DNA from: Cyanophora paradoxa
Taxonomy: Eukaryota; Glaucocystophyceae; Cyanophorales; Cyanophoraceae
DNA length: 64,000 bases
Reading direction: 5' to 3'
Assembly (NCBI GenBank): GCA_004431415.1
Contig: QPMI01000038.1
Location: forward strand, 310,001-374,000
The position numbers and the translations under genes were made by a program. The notes beneath the pieces were generated by a model. The model did not search any database, was not told the DNA's origin, and saw nothing but the letters and a program-made list of their open reading frames with translations. This document shows, in pieces, positions 9,640-21,000 of this stretch; the stretch's first letter is position 1; every line of letters begins with the position of its first letter.

Positions 9640-12600
9640 CTAGGCGCGGACGAGGAGGAGGAGGCGCTTGGCGTCCTCCTCGACGAGGCCCGGGAGGAAG
9701 GGGGGCGCCCCCGCCGGCTTCCGCTTGAGCGCCCCCACGGTCCCGATCCCCGCCGCCCGCAGCGCCTCCACCGCCTCGAGCACCTTCGGGTGGTCCGCCC
9801 GCTTGCCGGCCCGCGTCGCCAGCAGCGCCAGGAAGTCGGAGACGGGCGTGCCTGCCTCCAGCCGCCCCGCCGCCTCCACGAGCGCCGCGTCCGGCAGTGG
9901 GGCCTCGGGGAAGCTGAGGGACGGGGGCGGGGCCGGGGCCGGCTGCGGGGCGGCCCCCTCGGGGGAGGCCAGCAGCTCCTCCTCCTCCATCGCCTCGCCG
10001 GCCCCCTCGCCGGCCCCGGAGCCCCGCGCCCGCTTCCCCGCCCCGCCGCCCCGCTTCTTGCCGGGCCCGGACCGCCGCTTCTTCGGGAGCACACCGCGGC
10101 CGCCGAAGGACGGGCCCGGGGGCACCAGCGCCGCCTCGGGGGGCGTCGGCGGGCCCTGATGCTGCGGCTGCGGCTGAGGAGGCTGCGGCTGGAGCGGCTG
10201 GAGCGGGCGGGGCTGCAGCGGGCGGGGCTGCGGGTGGTGCGGGGCGGGGGCGGGCCGGGGTGGAGACGGGAGGTCGAGGTCGGGGACGAGGCTGGCGGCG
10301 TCGAGGACGGCCCCGCTGGGGCCCTCGAGGCCGGGCCCCCCCAGGATGTGCTCGCGGAGGCGGGGGAGGGGGAACATGATCTCGCGGGTGGCGAGGGCCC
10401 AGCGCTCGGCGGCGGGGAGCTCGAGGCGGCAGAAGAAGGCCTCGACGGCGCGCGCGACCTCGTCCCGTGCAGCGGGGAACGCCTCCCGCAGCGTCGGCAC
10501 GCGCGCCGCGACCTCCTCGAGGACGGCGATGCGCTGGCGGCCGGCCTCGAGGACGCGCAGGTACCCGTTCAGCGCCTCCCGGAAGCGCTGCTGCCGCTGC
10601 TGCTCCAGCTCGGGCGTCGTCGCGAAGGGCATGAGGAGCGGCGGGCCGGGCGGCGGGCCCAGCGGCGGCAGCGGCGGGCCCATCGGGGGGCCCCCGAACG
10701 GCGGCATCATCCTGCGGGGGAAGCGCGGCGTCAGGCGGGGCGCGCCGCCGCCAGGGCCAGTGCGCAGGTCGCACGGGCGGACATGGGCGCCGGGCCGGGG
10801 CCGTGCCCGGGGCCGGGGCCGTGGCCGGGGCCGGGGCCGTTGAGCGAGAGGCGGCGGGGCCACGGCTCCCCGTCGCTCCCCGCCTCGTCCTCCTCGTCGC
10901 CCGGCACCTCGCCCCTGCGCCGCGCCGCCCGTTCGGTTAGGGCCGGCAAGCGCGGGCGGGCGGGCGGCCGGCGGGGCCGGGCGCACTGCGCGTCGTCGCC
11001 GCGCGCCGGGATGTGCTCCCGCAGATGGTCCCGGAAGGCCTGCCGGGGGGCGTAAGAGGCCGGAGGTCAGGGGGCGGGGCGGGGTCGGAGGGGTCCACGC
11101 GCCCGCCCGCGGGGGATGTTGGGCATGCGGCAGGAGGCCACCGGGCACTCGAAGAATCGCGGCTCCTCCTCGGGGTCCACGTCTTCGTCCCCCGCCCCGA
11201 ACTGCCCCGCCCGCGCGCTCCCTCAGCCCCTTCTCCTTCGGGGGAGGGGGGGGGTACGGCCACCTCGGAGTGCCTGGTGAGGACGTGGCGGGTGCAGTGC
11301 GGGCGGAGTTTGAAGGCCGCCCTGCAGCCGTCCACGGGGCACGCGAAACGCCGCGTCTGCGGGGGCGGGGAGAAGGTGAGGGGGGCGGGAAGGGAGGGGC
11401 GGAGCGGAGGGGAGGAGGGGCCACCTTGTTGTGGACGAGGTACTTGTGGTTGGAGAGCTCGCTGTGGTTGCGGAAGCGCGAGAGGCAGCCGTCCCGCGGG
11501 CACCGCACAGGCCGGTCCTGCCCCAAGCGCGTCAGGGCAGGCGGCGGGCCGGGCGAAGGCGCCGGGGGCGCACGGGGTGCCTCTGGTCCATGTGGGCCAC
11601 CATCTCGGGCGAGCGGCTGCGGGGAGGGAAGGCGTCAGGGGCGCCGGGCCGGCGGGCGGGCGGGCGGGAGGGGCCGCGCCTGCAGGCGAAGTCGCAGCCG
11701 CGGACGTGGCAGGAGTAGGCGGCCCCGCCGAGGGCGCCCCGGGCGAGCCGCTCGAGGGCGCCGCCGCTCCCCTCCGATCCGCCGCCCTCCTCCGAGTCGG
11801 AGTCGGCGGGGCCGCCGCCGCGCGCCGGCCGCCCGTGGAGGTCCTCAAGCAGCGCCTGCACGGCGCTGCAGTCCTCGTCGCCGGCCTCGCCGCCGTACCC
11901 CCCGCCCGACGGCCGCTCCTCCCCCTCGCTCTCGCTCTCGTCCTCCGCCTGCCCCTTCCGCCTCCTCCGCACCTGCCCCCGCGCGAGGCGAGCGGCGCCT
12001 CAGCCCCGGCAGGGGTGCGAGGCGGGCGGCGGCCGCGCACGACTTTGGGGGCCGGGGGCAGCGGGGGCAGCCCGTGGAGCTTGCGGTACTCTGCGACCTT
12101 CGCCGCGACGTCCTTCTCGTGGGCGACGTGTACCCCCACGTGCCGCTTGAACTCCGCCAGGCCGTCCACGTACTCCAGGCACGCCGTCACCGGGCACCGG
12201 TACGTCTGCCGGCGGGGCTCGAAGAAGAAAAGGGGGGGGGGAGAGGGGGGGGGTACGCACGGCGGCGTCGGCCTCGGGGTCGACCCCCGGCTTGATGAGG
12301 GAGCCGGGTACGTGGCGCAGGATGTGCCGCGAGCAGTTCTGCGGGCGCGCGCGGGGCGCTCAGCGCGAACATCACGTGGAAGGGGCCCCGCCCCGCCGTG
12401 CCCCGGCGCGCCTTGCGCATGGTGAAGCAGGAGTCGCAGTTGTCGACGGGGCACTTGAACGGCTTCTCGTGCTGCCGCGCCGGTCTCAGAGAGGGCGGGC
12501 GGGGCGGGCGGGCGGGGCGCACGTCGAAGCCGATCCACTGGTCGGCGATCGCCGGGTCGGCGGGCTGCACCGCGGAGCCGCCCTGCGCGGGCAGGCGGGA

Positions 12601-14090
12601 GAAAGAAGGGAAGGGCGCTGGTCACGGGCGGGCGGCAGGCCGAAGGGCGGGGCGGGCGAGGCGGGCGGGCGCACCGAGTGGTTGGAGCGCTTCTCGTGAG
12701 CCGTGAGTCGCTTCCGCGAGCGGAAGCGCGTGCCGCACGCCGCGCACGCGAACGGCAGCTCCTGCGAAGGGCGTCGCGCGTGAGAACGAAGCGACGGGGG
12801 CTGTAGGGGGCGCGGCGTCGCACGGGGCGGACGGTGGAGTGGAGGCAGCCGTGCTCGGTGAGCTGGTCCTTCCGCTTGAAGCGCGCGAAGCAGTCGGGCT
12901 CGCGGCAGGCGTACGGGTGCGTCGCCTCGTGCACGCTCATGTGCGCCCGCACCGCCTCCGGGCTCTGGAAGGCCGCCGAGCAGCGCGTCACCCCGCAGAA
13001 GAACTGGAGGATGCCGTGGGCGTTCGGCCCGCCCTGCTGCTGCTGCTGCTGCTGCTTCTGCTGACGCTGCGCCCGCGGCGTCTCCCCGTCCCCGTCCGAG
13101 TCGTCGTCGTCCGACGAGGACTCCCGCTTGACAGGCACCGGCGGGGCCCCCGGCGGGGCCGGCGCGGAGGGCTGCGACGGGGCCGGCGGCGGCGGCGGCG
13201 GCGGCGGCCCCGCCGGGGGTGCGCCCGTGCTGCCGATGACGACGGCGCCGGGGGGGGCGGAGGGGGGGGCCGGGGTGGGGGGCTGCATCTGGGCGCCCTG
13301 GAAGGGGGCGACGCCGGGCTGGAAGGGCTGCTGGGGGGGAGCTGCCGGATGATGACGGGGTTGGAGGCGGTCTGGGCGGGTGGCGCCCCCGGGGGGAGGC
13401 GGTTGAACCCGGGGGCGGGGGCATGACGTGGGGCAAGGGGTTCGGGCGGCCCGCCGTGCCGGCCGAGACGACGACGGCGCCAGGCACGAGCGGCGACGGG
13501 CCTCGCGGGCCCCCGGGGGGAGCGGGGGAGGCGCCCGGGCCGGACGGCGGGGCCGGCGGGCCGGAGAGGTGACTCGGGCCCGGCGGGACGGGCGGCTGCA
13601 TTGGCGGGGCTGGGTGGGGCGGGTCGGCCGGCTCCTTCTCCTCCTCGTCCTCCCCCTCCTCCTCCTCCTCTTTCTTGGCGACGTGACAGCCTGCTCCCTC
13701 CCCGTTCTCCGCGTGCCTCGGGCCCCCGCCCGGGGCCCCGCCCGGCTGCTGCGGCCACTGCGGCGGCGGGCCCCTCCCGCCCCCGCCGCCGGACTCGCTC
13801 GGAGCACCCGAGAGGGCCGGGGGCGGGCCAGAAGAGGGGCTGGACTGCGGGTATGGCGACGGGTGGGGCGCCATGCCGAGCTGCGCCGCCTGCGGCCCGT
13901 CGTGCGGGCCCGGCTCGCCGGACTGCCCGTAGGGCCCGTCGTCTCCGCTCAGCGCGACCGCCCAACGGGCGTCTCCTGCCGCCTCCCAGAGGCCGCCGCC
14001 GCCGCCGCCGCCAAGACCGCCGCCGCCGACGCCGACCGCGGCGCGGGCCGGCGCGAGCAGCCGCGGGCCCAGCGCAGCCGCGTGCTTCAT
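9640..14090 (-). CDS. Nine-finger C2H2 zinc-finger protein, TFIIIA-like in layout
   Basis: Starts at ATG 14090 (MKHAAALGPRLL). A long Gly/Pro-rich acidic N-terminus and a poly-Gln run (CTG repeats near 13035-13060) come first. Nine C2H2 fingers follow: two near 13010-12840, then about 12765-12680, 12460-12300, 12205-12110, 11720-11590, 11515-11425, 11360-11270 and 11160-11015. Most are C-x4-C-x12-H-x3/4-H (for example YRCPVTACLEY..HVGVH). Several are interrupted by introns whose removal restores the spacing: 12411-12339 and 11679-11617, both GC-AG. A Pro/Gln-rich C-terminal part with basic patches ends at 9640, although the join near 10710 is unresolved and could mark a separate gene. Nine fingers with C-x4-C spacing are the hallmark of the 5S rRNA factor TFIIIA. 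That identity is a suggestion only. Confidence 0.6.
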
Positions 14091-14116
14091 GATAGGGGCC
14101 CTGCGCGCGGAGACGC

Positions 14117-15690
14117 TCAGAGAACGCCGCGGGCGGCTAGAGGCGGGGGCACGCACGCGAGGGCCCCGGGGACCGTCGCGACGGCCCACTCGACTGGGCC
14201 GGCCGCCTCCTCAACCTCCGCCTCCGCCTCCGCCTCGGCCGGCGCCCCGAGGGCCGACCGGAGGAGCGACTCGAGGGTCAGCCTGAGGCCGCGGCCGGGG
14301 CGAGTGAGTGAGCGAGCGAGCGCGCGCCGGACCGTGCGGGCGGGGAGGGCGGGGCGCTCACCAGTCGAGCTTGACGGGCGCGCAGCCGGGGAGCGCGAGG
14401 TCGACCCTGGGCGCGGCCGAGTGAGCGCGCGGGCGCGGCGGAGCCGTCTCGGCGAGCGCACAGAGCGTTCGCGTTGGACTCGGCGGCCGCGCAGCGCGCT
14501 TCCTGCCGCTCCTGCTGCACCGGCGTCCCCGGGCGCGTCCTCGGGGGGCTCACCGGCCGTCGCTCCCTGCGCGCCCCGCTCGGGAAAAGGAAGCAAGAGG
14601 GGCGGAAAGAGAGGGCGAAGCGAAGCGGACCCGGGTGCGACGCCTCCCGCTTCGCCGCGAAAGGGCCGAAAGGGCCACGCCGCCGCCTCCTCCGTGCCCG
14701 GCGCCGGCGCCGGCTCCGGCTCGCCCTCGGCGGGCGCCCCCTTCAGAAAGACGAGCGCCTCCGCCAGGCTCCGGTCGGCGTCGGCCGCCGCGCCGCCGGA
14801 CGAGGACGCCGCCGGCTGCTGCTGCTGCTGCTGCTGCTCCTCCTCCTGCTTCACGACGACCTCCTCATCCGTGCTCTCGCCCGCGCCGAGCGTCTCCGCA
14901 TCCTCTCCGCTAGCGCTCTCTTCCTCGTCTCGATCTTCCTCGGCCAACCGCCGCCGCTTCCTGGGCGCCTTGCTCGCGCCGCTGTCTCCCGCGGACGCGC
15001 GGGCCGACGATCGCTGTCTGCGCCCTGCCGCCCCTTTCCTTGTGCGGGCCATCCTCGCAGAAGAGGCGACTTCCGCTTGTTTGAAGAAGCTCTCGTCGAG
15101 TGTTGCAAGCGTCTTGCGTGCAGGATCGTAAATGAACCTGCGCGGGGCGCTCAGAGGGACCCCAACAGCACGGCATGCGTGGCTGCCGCTGTCTGAACCT
15201 GCAGAAGAGCGTGTTGCGCGCGAGACCGTGCGGGATCGAGCCGTCGGTTGACAGCCTCACGTTGGTTCGGCGAACAATGCTCCCGACCGGCTGCGGTCGC
15301 CGGGTTCAGCGCTTGCTCAGACGCATGTTCGGCGAACGTACTTGGCGGCGCTGCACGAGACGCGTGGCGTAAACCTCGTTTGGTTGTCGTTCGTGGGCAG
15401 AATGGGCGGACTGCACGTCGAGCATCAGCTCCGTGCTCCAAACTGGGTGAACCGAGCACCGGAATGTACCTGCAAGGGAGCTGTGTCGTTCACGTGCCAC
15501 AGCCACTTGAGATCGACGTGGGTCGCCTTCTCACCTGCGCGCCGATCGGGAATTGCCCGATTCGCAAAGCACGCGGGCGAACGGCAGACCTTCCGCCGAG
15601 TACACTTTCTCAACGAAGGCGAGGCACTGCTTCCTCCGCCCGCTGTCAAGCCGCGTGTCGACAAGCACAAAGAATCCCGTTTCGATGTTC
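14117..15690 (-). CDS. BAH-like nuclear protein with poly-Gln and acidic tracts
   Basis: The first exon I can place runs 15690-15590 (NIETGFFVLVDTRLDSG..FVEKVYSAE). It joins in phase through a GT-AG intron to 15534 (GEKATHVDLKWLWHVNDT). Next comes a STELMLDV..HERQPNEV stretch whose exact join I could not fix. The pattern LV, FVEKVY, hydrophobic-WLW-DT, ELML is that of a BAH domain, a chromatin-binding module. Further on, FIYDPARKTLATLDESFFKQ runs into a nuclear-type region with KRRR, acidic runs and seven glutamines (14818-14840). Small exons near 14500-14350 and a last one to the stop at 14117 follow. The true start is upstream and not found. It sits head-to-tail with the C2H2 gene, 26 bases apart. 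Confidence 0.5.
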
Positions 15691-15764
15691 CTGCGAACCA
15701 GGGAACCGGCCTCGAGCTCAGTGCCGAGCGCTAGCTGAGCAGCCGAGCGCTAGTGCTGACCGTG

Positions 15765-16065
15765 AAGCCGCCATGCCCGCGCCGAGCTGGTACGGCCCGC
15801 CCGGCTCGCGTGCGCCCGCTGCCAGCGCGGCAAATAAGAGTGGGCGCACGATCTCTTCAAAGCCGCATGCTCTCACGTCCCGGCGGAGCCATCTGGAAAA
15901 AAAAGTGGCCGGTGGCGCGGGCTCTTCTTGCGGGGTACGCGTCGCGTGGGGGGGATGAGCGCGGGGACTCGGGGTCCGGGGAATCCGTCGGCTCGATCGC
16001 GAGCTAAGTACGTGAGCTCGTTGCATCCTCCAATAAACGGTTCGGCGCTCCGACGTCGACGTTGC
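15765..16065. repeat. Diverged direct repeat, copy 1, upstream of the oligoribonuclease gene
   Basis: About 300 bases align by eye with 17750-18115. Shared landmarks are GCCCGCCCGGCTCGCG, GCGGCAAAT, GATCTCTTCAA, GCCGCATGCTCTCACG, CGCGGGGTACGCGTCGCG and GTTGCATCCTCCA. No coding frame is shared. The copy spans the probable promoter region of the gene at 16.2 kb. Confidence 0.75.
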
Positions 16066-16196
16066 ACACGAAGCGGGCGGCGTTTGACGCCAGCGATGGA
16101 ATCGCGGCGCGCAATGCGGCAGGGCGCATCGAACACCAAGGAGCGCCGCCACCGCATGGTGTTCCTCGATGCTGGTGCGTGCATGCACTGCGGCAT

Positions 16197-17451
16197 ATGC
16201 GCAGCCTCGCCTGCTGGGCGTTATGGCTTCTGCGGCTGCCGTTGACTCAATTGGATACAGAGATGACGGGCGCGTTTTACATCCCAGACTGCACGTCTGC
16301 GGCACCTCACGCGGCCAGCAGGCCTCAACGTGAGCGAGGACAAGCTTCTCGAGGTGGCGGTCGTCGTCACTGATGCAGATCTCCAGATCATCGCAGAAGG
16401 TGATTGCCCCCTCAAACCGCGGCTTCGGGGCTAATTAGGCCGCCGCCCGCATGCGCATGGATACGCAGGTCCCGACATCGCCATACGGCACGATGAGGTC
16501 GTGTTCGAGGTGCGCCGATGCTAGCGCTGCTTTCGGCTCCGCCCCGCGCTCACCTGCGTCGCGCTCAGAACATGAACGCATGGTGCAAGAAGCACCACAC
16601 GCGGAGCGGGCTTGTGGATCGGTGCCGATCCAGCAGCATCAGCGAGGCGGAAGTGCGCGCTTTTGAATTCCAGCACTCCGGCGCCGCGCGCCCGCCGCGC
16701 GCCCGCCGCGCGCCCCTCACGCTCTGCACAGGCGGAGCAGGCGGTGCTCTCGTTCCTCCGGCAGTGGGTGGATCCCGGCCGGGCGACGCTGTGCGGCAAC
16801 TCCGTGTACGTGGACCGGAGTGCGCGCCCCATGCTCCCGCCTTGCCCCGCAGCTCCCGCCCCGCCTCAAACCGCGCCGCAGTGTTCCTGCTGAGGCACAT
16901 GCCCGAGCTGGCCAAGTTCTTCCACTACGTGCGCCTTGCCCCCGCGCCCGTGCCCGCGCCCGGCGCCCCCGTTTTGAATCCTCACGCCGGGCCCCGCGCT
17001 CTCGCCGCAGCGGATCGTGGACATATCCACCATCGACGAGCTCTCCAGGCGGTGCGCGCCGCGCGGCCCCCGCTTCTCTCTCTCTCGGCTCAAGGGCGGG
17101 GCGGGCAGGTGGCACCCGGTGGAGCACGGACTGCGCCCCCAGAAGCGGAGGCAGCACCGCGCCCTCCTCGACATCTACGAGTCCATCGACGAGCTCCGGT
17201 ACCCCCGCCGATCCCCTCCGTCGCGCATGCGCCCTCTCCGCGGGGCTAAGGGCATCGGCACCGGCAGGTACTACCGTGCGACCGTGTTCCGGGCGGGCGG
17301 CGCGGGCCCCGCGCCGCGCTCGGACGCCGCCTCGGGGCCGGAGGGCCCCATGGGCGGCACCGACGCCGCCGCCGGGCCCGACGAGGAGGAGGACGGGCCG
17401 TGCCCCACGCTGGACGGCGGGCGCCCGGAGCGCTCCGACGCCGCCGTCTAG
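16197..17451 (+). CDS. orn: Oligoribonuclease (DEDDh 3'-5' exoribonuclease, REX2/Orn family)
   Basis: Degrades 2-5 nt RNA oligomers to mononucleotides. Nine exons read through in phase: to 16269, 16322-16399, 16469-16509, 16569-16652, 16732-16819, 16882-16928, 17011-17051, 17109-17198 and 17268-17451. The DEDDh blocks are all present: LDTEMTG (D,E), LLEVAVVVTDADLQ, NMNAWCKKHHTRSGL, LCGNSVYVDRMFLLRHMPEL (third acid), FFHYRIVDISTIDEL, and HRALLDIYESIDEL (His and last Asp). The first intron is GC-AG (GCGCG donor at 16270). The start is uncertain: ATG 16197 gives a short hydrophobic/basic leader that could target an organelle, but the frame is open back to 16062. A 45-residue acidic Gly/Ala-rich tail extends past the usual family end. 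It is flanked by two related non-coding repeats. Confidence 0.93.
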
Positions 17452-17749
17452 CGGCCGGCCGCGTGCGCCCCGCCCTTTCTTCGCCGCGCGTCGGCTTTCT
17501 CCCGCCGACGCCGGCGCTCCGCAGGTCCCAAGGACTTCTCTTCGAGAGCGCGTGGCCCTGTCGGGGGCCACAAGCGCACCCACTGCACCAAACCAACAGG
17601 CCAGGCGGCCGGCCGGCCGGGGCCGCGGAGCGCACCGGGCCGGGCCTCTCCGGCTGAGGTCGGAGCCGCCTGCCAGCAGCAGACGAGTGCCCGGCGCGGC
17701 GCGGCGAGGCTTCAGGAGGGGGCTCCCACGCGTACGGGTCGCCACCGCG

Positions 17750-18115
17750 AGGCCGCTATGCCCCCCGCCGACCTGGCCCCGCCCGCCCGGCTCGCGACGC
17801 GCCCGCCGCCAGCTAGCGCGGCAAATGGAAATGAGCGATCTCTTCAACGCCGCATGCTCTCACGGCCCGGCGGAGCCCTAGGGAAAGAGTAAAACGTGGC
17901 GAGGGCTCTTCTCGCGGGGTACGCGTCGCGCGGGGGGACTCCGGGATGAGCGCGGGGAATCTGTCGACGTCTGCCGCAGTGCGCATGCTCGATCGCGAGC
18001 GAAGTACCGTACGTGATCATGACTCCGTGATCATGATTCGTGATATCGATCGAGCAGTGAGCCCGTTAACCTCTAATTAGAGCGTTGCATCCTCCACTAA
18101 ACGGCCGGGCGGTTC
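17750..18115. repeat. Diverged direct repeat, copy 2, downstream of the oligoribonuclease gene
   Basis: Homologous to 15765-16065. This copy has an extra segment near 18005-18085 made of overlapping TGATCATGA/ATCGATCG palindromes before the shared GTTGCATCCTCCA end. Confidence 0.75.
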
Positions 18116-18703
18116 GCCGAGTCGGACGTACCGTAGTACGCGTTGGCCCGTGGCCGGAGCCTCGCGGAGCGCATGCGCATGCGCAGCGCGGTCCGGTGTG
18201 CCATGGTCATGTGGCAGGCCTAGGCCCTAGGGCCGTGGGGCGTCCGACGGTCGAACATGAAGCCTGATCGAAGGGCTGGCGCAATGCAGAAGTAGAGCTT
18301 TAATATTTACTTAGTTTCTCTACGTATACCTTCTCAAGATCTAGATCTGCAATCACTCTCATAGTAGACGCTCAAGATCATTCTGTGGGGTAACTGGTAA
18401 CGAACTGTGCGGATCTGAAAACTGCGGTTCTGAGGGGGAACTAGAACTGCCTAGGGCTGAAACTTAAAGAGCGTGCAAATCATGCAAATGCGAAACGACG
18501 ACTACCAAAAGCACAAACACTACTTCACTGCCTCAAGTTACGAATACAAGGGTACTTTACAGGGTCGAAATGAAAGTCTTGAAAGGGGCCTGCATGTCCT
18601 GAAACTAGCTAAGACGCCGACCTGGGCGCCGCCACGGCGCGGCCGCGGCGAGGCAGCGGCCGGAGGGGCTAGAGGCTCGGAAGGGGAGCGCCGGCGCCGG
18701 CGG
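18116..18703. other. Intergenic, no gene seen
   Basis: Lower-GC sequence at 18280-18610 with no sustained frame. It lies 3' of the minus-strand protease gene. Confidence 0.45.
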
Positions 18704-20113
18704 TCACCAGACCTCGGCGCAGGTCGAGCCGTCGCGCTCGCCGAGGACCAACTCGAGGCTCACCGGCCGCCCGCCCCGCACCGCCTCCACCCGCACCCGC
18801 TCCCCCACGCACCGCGAGTACAGCTGCCCGCCCCGTGAGGCTGGGGAGGGGGAATGAAGGCCCGGGGGGTACGCGCACCGCGCGGGCGAAGTCGTTCTGG
18901 TCCTCGACGGTCTGCCCGCCGAGGGCGACGACGCGGTCGCCGTCGCGGAGGCCGCCGCGGGCGGCGGAGGAGCCCTCAAGGACCTCGCAGAGGTGCGCCC
19001 CGGGGCCGCTCGGCCGCCCCGCCCCGTCGCTGAGCTCGAGGCGCACCCCGAAGAGCGGGTCGGGCACGCTGCCGCCCCGCGCCAGCACCTCGACGGCGCG
19101 GACGACCTCCTCCGAGGCGAGGGCGAGGGAGAGCTGGGAGACGGCGGGGCTCCAGCGGCCGGGCCAGCCGCCCCGCACCACGTCGCTCCGCCGCACGAAC
19201 GCGAAGTTGAGGCCAATGACCTCGCCCCGGGCGTTCACCAGGGGCCCTCCCGAGTAGCCCTCCTCCAGCGGGGCGTCCGTCGCGAGGACGCGCCCCGCGT
19301 GGCCGCGGCCCACGAGGAAGCCGTGGAACTTGAAGAGGAGGCGGCCGGCGCAGGTCGTGTAGGGGACGGGCGCGGACAGGTAGCCCCCCGCGTAGACGGA
19401 GAGCTCGAGCGGGGAGTAGGAGGAGGCGTGGAGCCACTGGGGCACGCCGTGGTCGAGCCAGGAGAGGAGCGTGGCGAGCTGCGGGCTGAAGAGGCTCGTC
19501 GCCGTGTACACGAACCCCGCGCGGCTCTCCCCGATCGTCGCCTCCTCCAGCGAGTCGGGGAGCAGCGCCGGGTCCACCTGCGAGCGAGCGAAGCCTGCTC
19601 AGCCGCGAAGCGGATCAAATTCGAATTTGATGGACCTGGAGGACGCTGATGTCGCGGGCGGCGTCGGAGCCGAGCAGGCGGCACTCGATCGGGGCGCCCT
19701 CCGCCTCGATGTGGAGGCGCGGGCGGACCTCCCCGTCCTCCCCGTGCGCCACGTGCTGGCAGGTCACGACCAGCCCGCGCGCCCGGTCGTACAGCCAGCC
19801 CTGCGCGCCCGCGCCGAGCCGAGCCGTGAGCCGCGCCTCCGGTGGGGGCGCGGGATAGGCGGCGCACGGTGCCGAAGCCCGTGTCGGATTTGATCTCCAC
19901 GACGCAGTGGGCGAGCTGCAAGGGGGCCCGTGAGGCCGGAGGCGAGCGAGCATGAACGCGGATCGCAGGTCGGACCTTGTTGGCACTCTGCTCGGTTCCC
20001 GGCACCGGCGCGGACTCCCAGGGGCGAGGGACGACCGGCATGGACTGGAGCGGCGGCGGCAGGTTGATGTAGATGTCGGGCGCCGTGCGCGGGACGATCC
20101 CGCTACCGGCCAT
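18704..20113 (-). CDS. HtrA/Deg-type serine protease with C-terminal PDZ domain
   Basis: Five exons join in phase: 20113-19976, 19915-19868, 19800-19636, 19577-18873 and 18823-18704, coding for 391 residues. The S1C (HtrA/Deg) protease catalytic triad is visible: His in LVVTCQHVAHGED, Asp in SDAARDISVLQ, and Ser in EEGYSGGPLVN followed by GEVIGLNF. A PDZ domain follows (HLCEVLEGSSAARGGLRDGD, RVVALGGQTVEDQNDFARAV); its last strand is in the final exon (LVLGERDGSTCAEVW, stop). These enzymes are ATP-independent quality-control proteases of organelles, periplasm-like spaces or the nucleus. There is no obvious hydrophobic signal in the 46-residue first exon, so location is open. Intron 3 contains the palindrome TCAAATTCGAATTTGA. 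Confidence 0.88.
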
Positions 20114-20219
20114 GCTGTGCGCCGATCGCTGACCCGAGGCTTCCGCTACTTCCTCGCGAGGCGCGCTCGCCGCCGCCGTGGTGCTTGTCTGCCGCACGAG
20201 CCGCGGCGCTGCGCGGCCG

Positions 20220-20960
20220 TCAGCTCGACTCGAACACGATGGAGCCCCGGCGGGCCAACCTGACGGAACCCGGCCGAATCGGCATTCGCATGGCTGCTGA
20301 GGGGATGCCCGCGTCAGTGGCAGGAGGTCGGGGGTCGCTGAATGCGGAGGCGCCGGGCGCACCGTTGGCGGGAGCAGGACCGATCTCGAGGCGTGTTGGG
20401 CGCCGGAGGTGTAGAAAGGCGCGCCACGATGCGCCGTAACCCGTACACGGGGTCTCAGGGCGAGGAGCGACCGCATGGGCGTGGCGTTTGATCTGGTCGC
20501 GACCTCTGGTAAGTGCGTGCTCAAAATCGCGGGCGTTGCGCCAAACGCACGGCGGACAGATGCTCAGATTGTCTTCGTGGAGAGGATGCTCTTCTCCGGG
20601 GGCCCGGCCAGCTGCAGAAGGCTGGAGTCGCGAAGGCGCGTTCAACGTGCGGCCTCAAGATGACGCGATCCTCAGAGGGGGCGCAGGGGAGCGTCAATTG
20701 CTGCTGCACTTCAACGGAGAAGTCTATGTCGACTTGCCGGGTCTGCCGAGGCTGCACGGTGACGCGCGAGAGCTTGACGCCGAGCTTTGGGTGGTAAGCG
20801 TCGATCAAAACGGCCGCCGGACCGCGGCCGACGCGCTACAAGAGCGCCAACGACGTGTACGTGGGTGCAGGCTAGCTCGGGTGCAGGTGCCGACTCCTAT
20901 AGGATCGGCGATCCGGTTCCAGCAACAATATGCCTCTACCCCCCCAGCAGAGTCAGAAGT
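20220..20960 (-). CDS. Hypothetical spliced protein, divergent from the F-box gene
   Basis: Several minus-strand stretches look coding. PRQTRQVDIDFSVEVQQQ with LPCAPSEDRVILRPHVERAF starts at 20751 after a GTGCAG acceptor. LHEDNLSICPPCVWRNARDF follows near 20600-20530. RPGSVRLARRGSIVFESS ends at a stop at 20220. An upstream piece (NRIADPIGVGTCTRA) lies near 20910. Exact joins were not resolved and I do not recognise the family. It would share a divergent promoter region with the plus-strand gene at 21001 and lie head-to-tail 107 bases ahead of the protease gene. Confidence 0.35.
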
Positions 20961-21000
20961 TGAACTAGGCCGCTGATATCGATAGCTCAGCGGCGTGCGC

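Noticed and set aside
9640-14189. Very long single frames on both strands (for example over 900 codons) in the C2H2 region
   Set aside because: High GC removes stop codons. Only the stretches bearing finger motifs, joined by introns, behave like protein.
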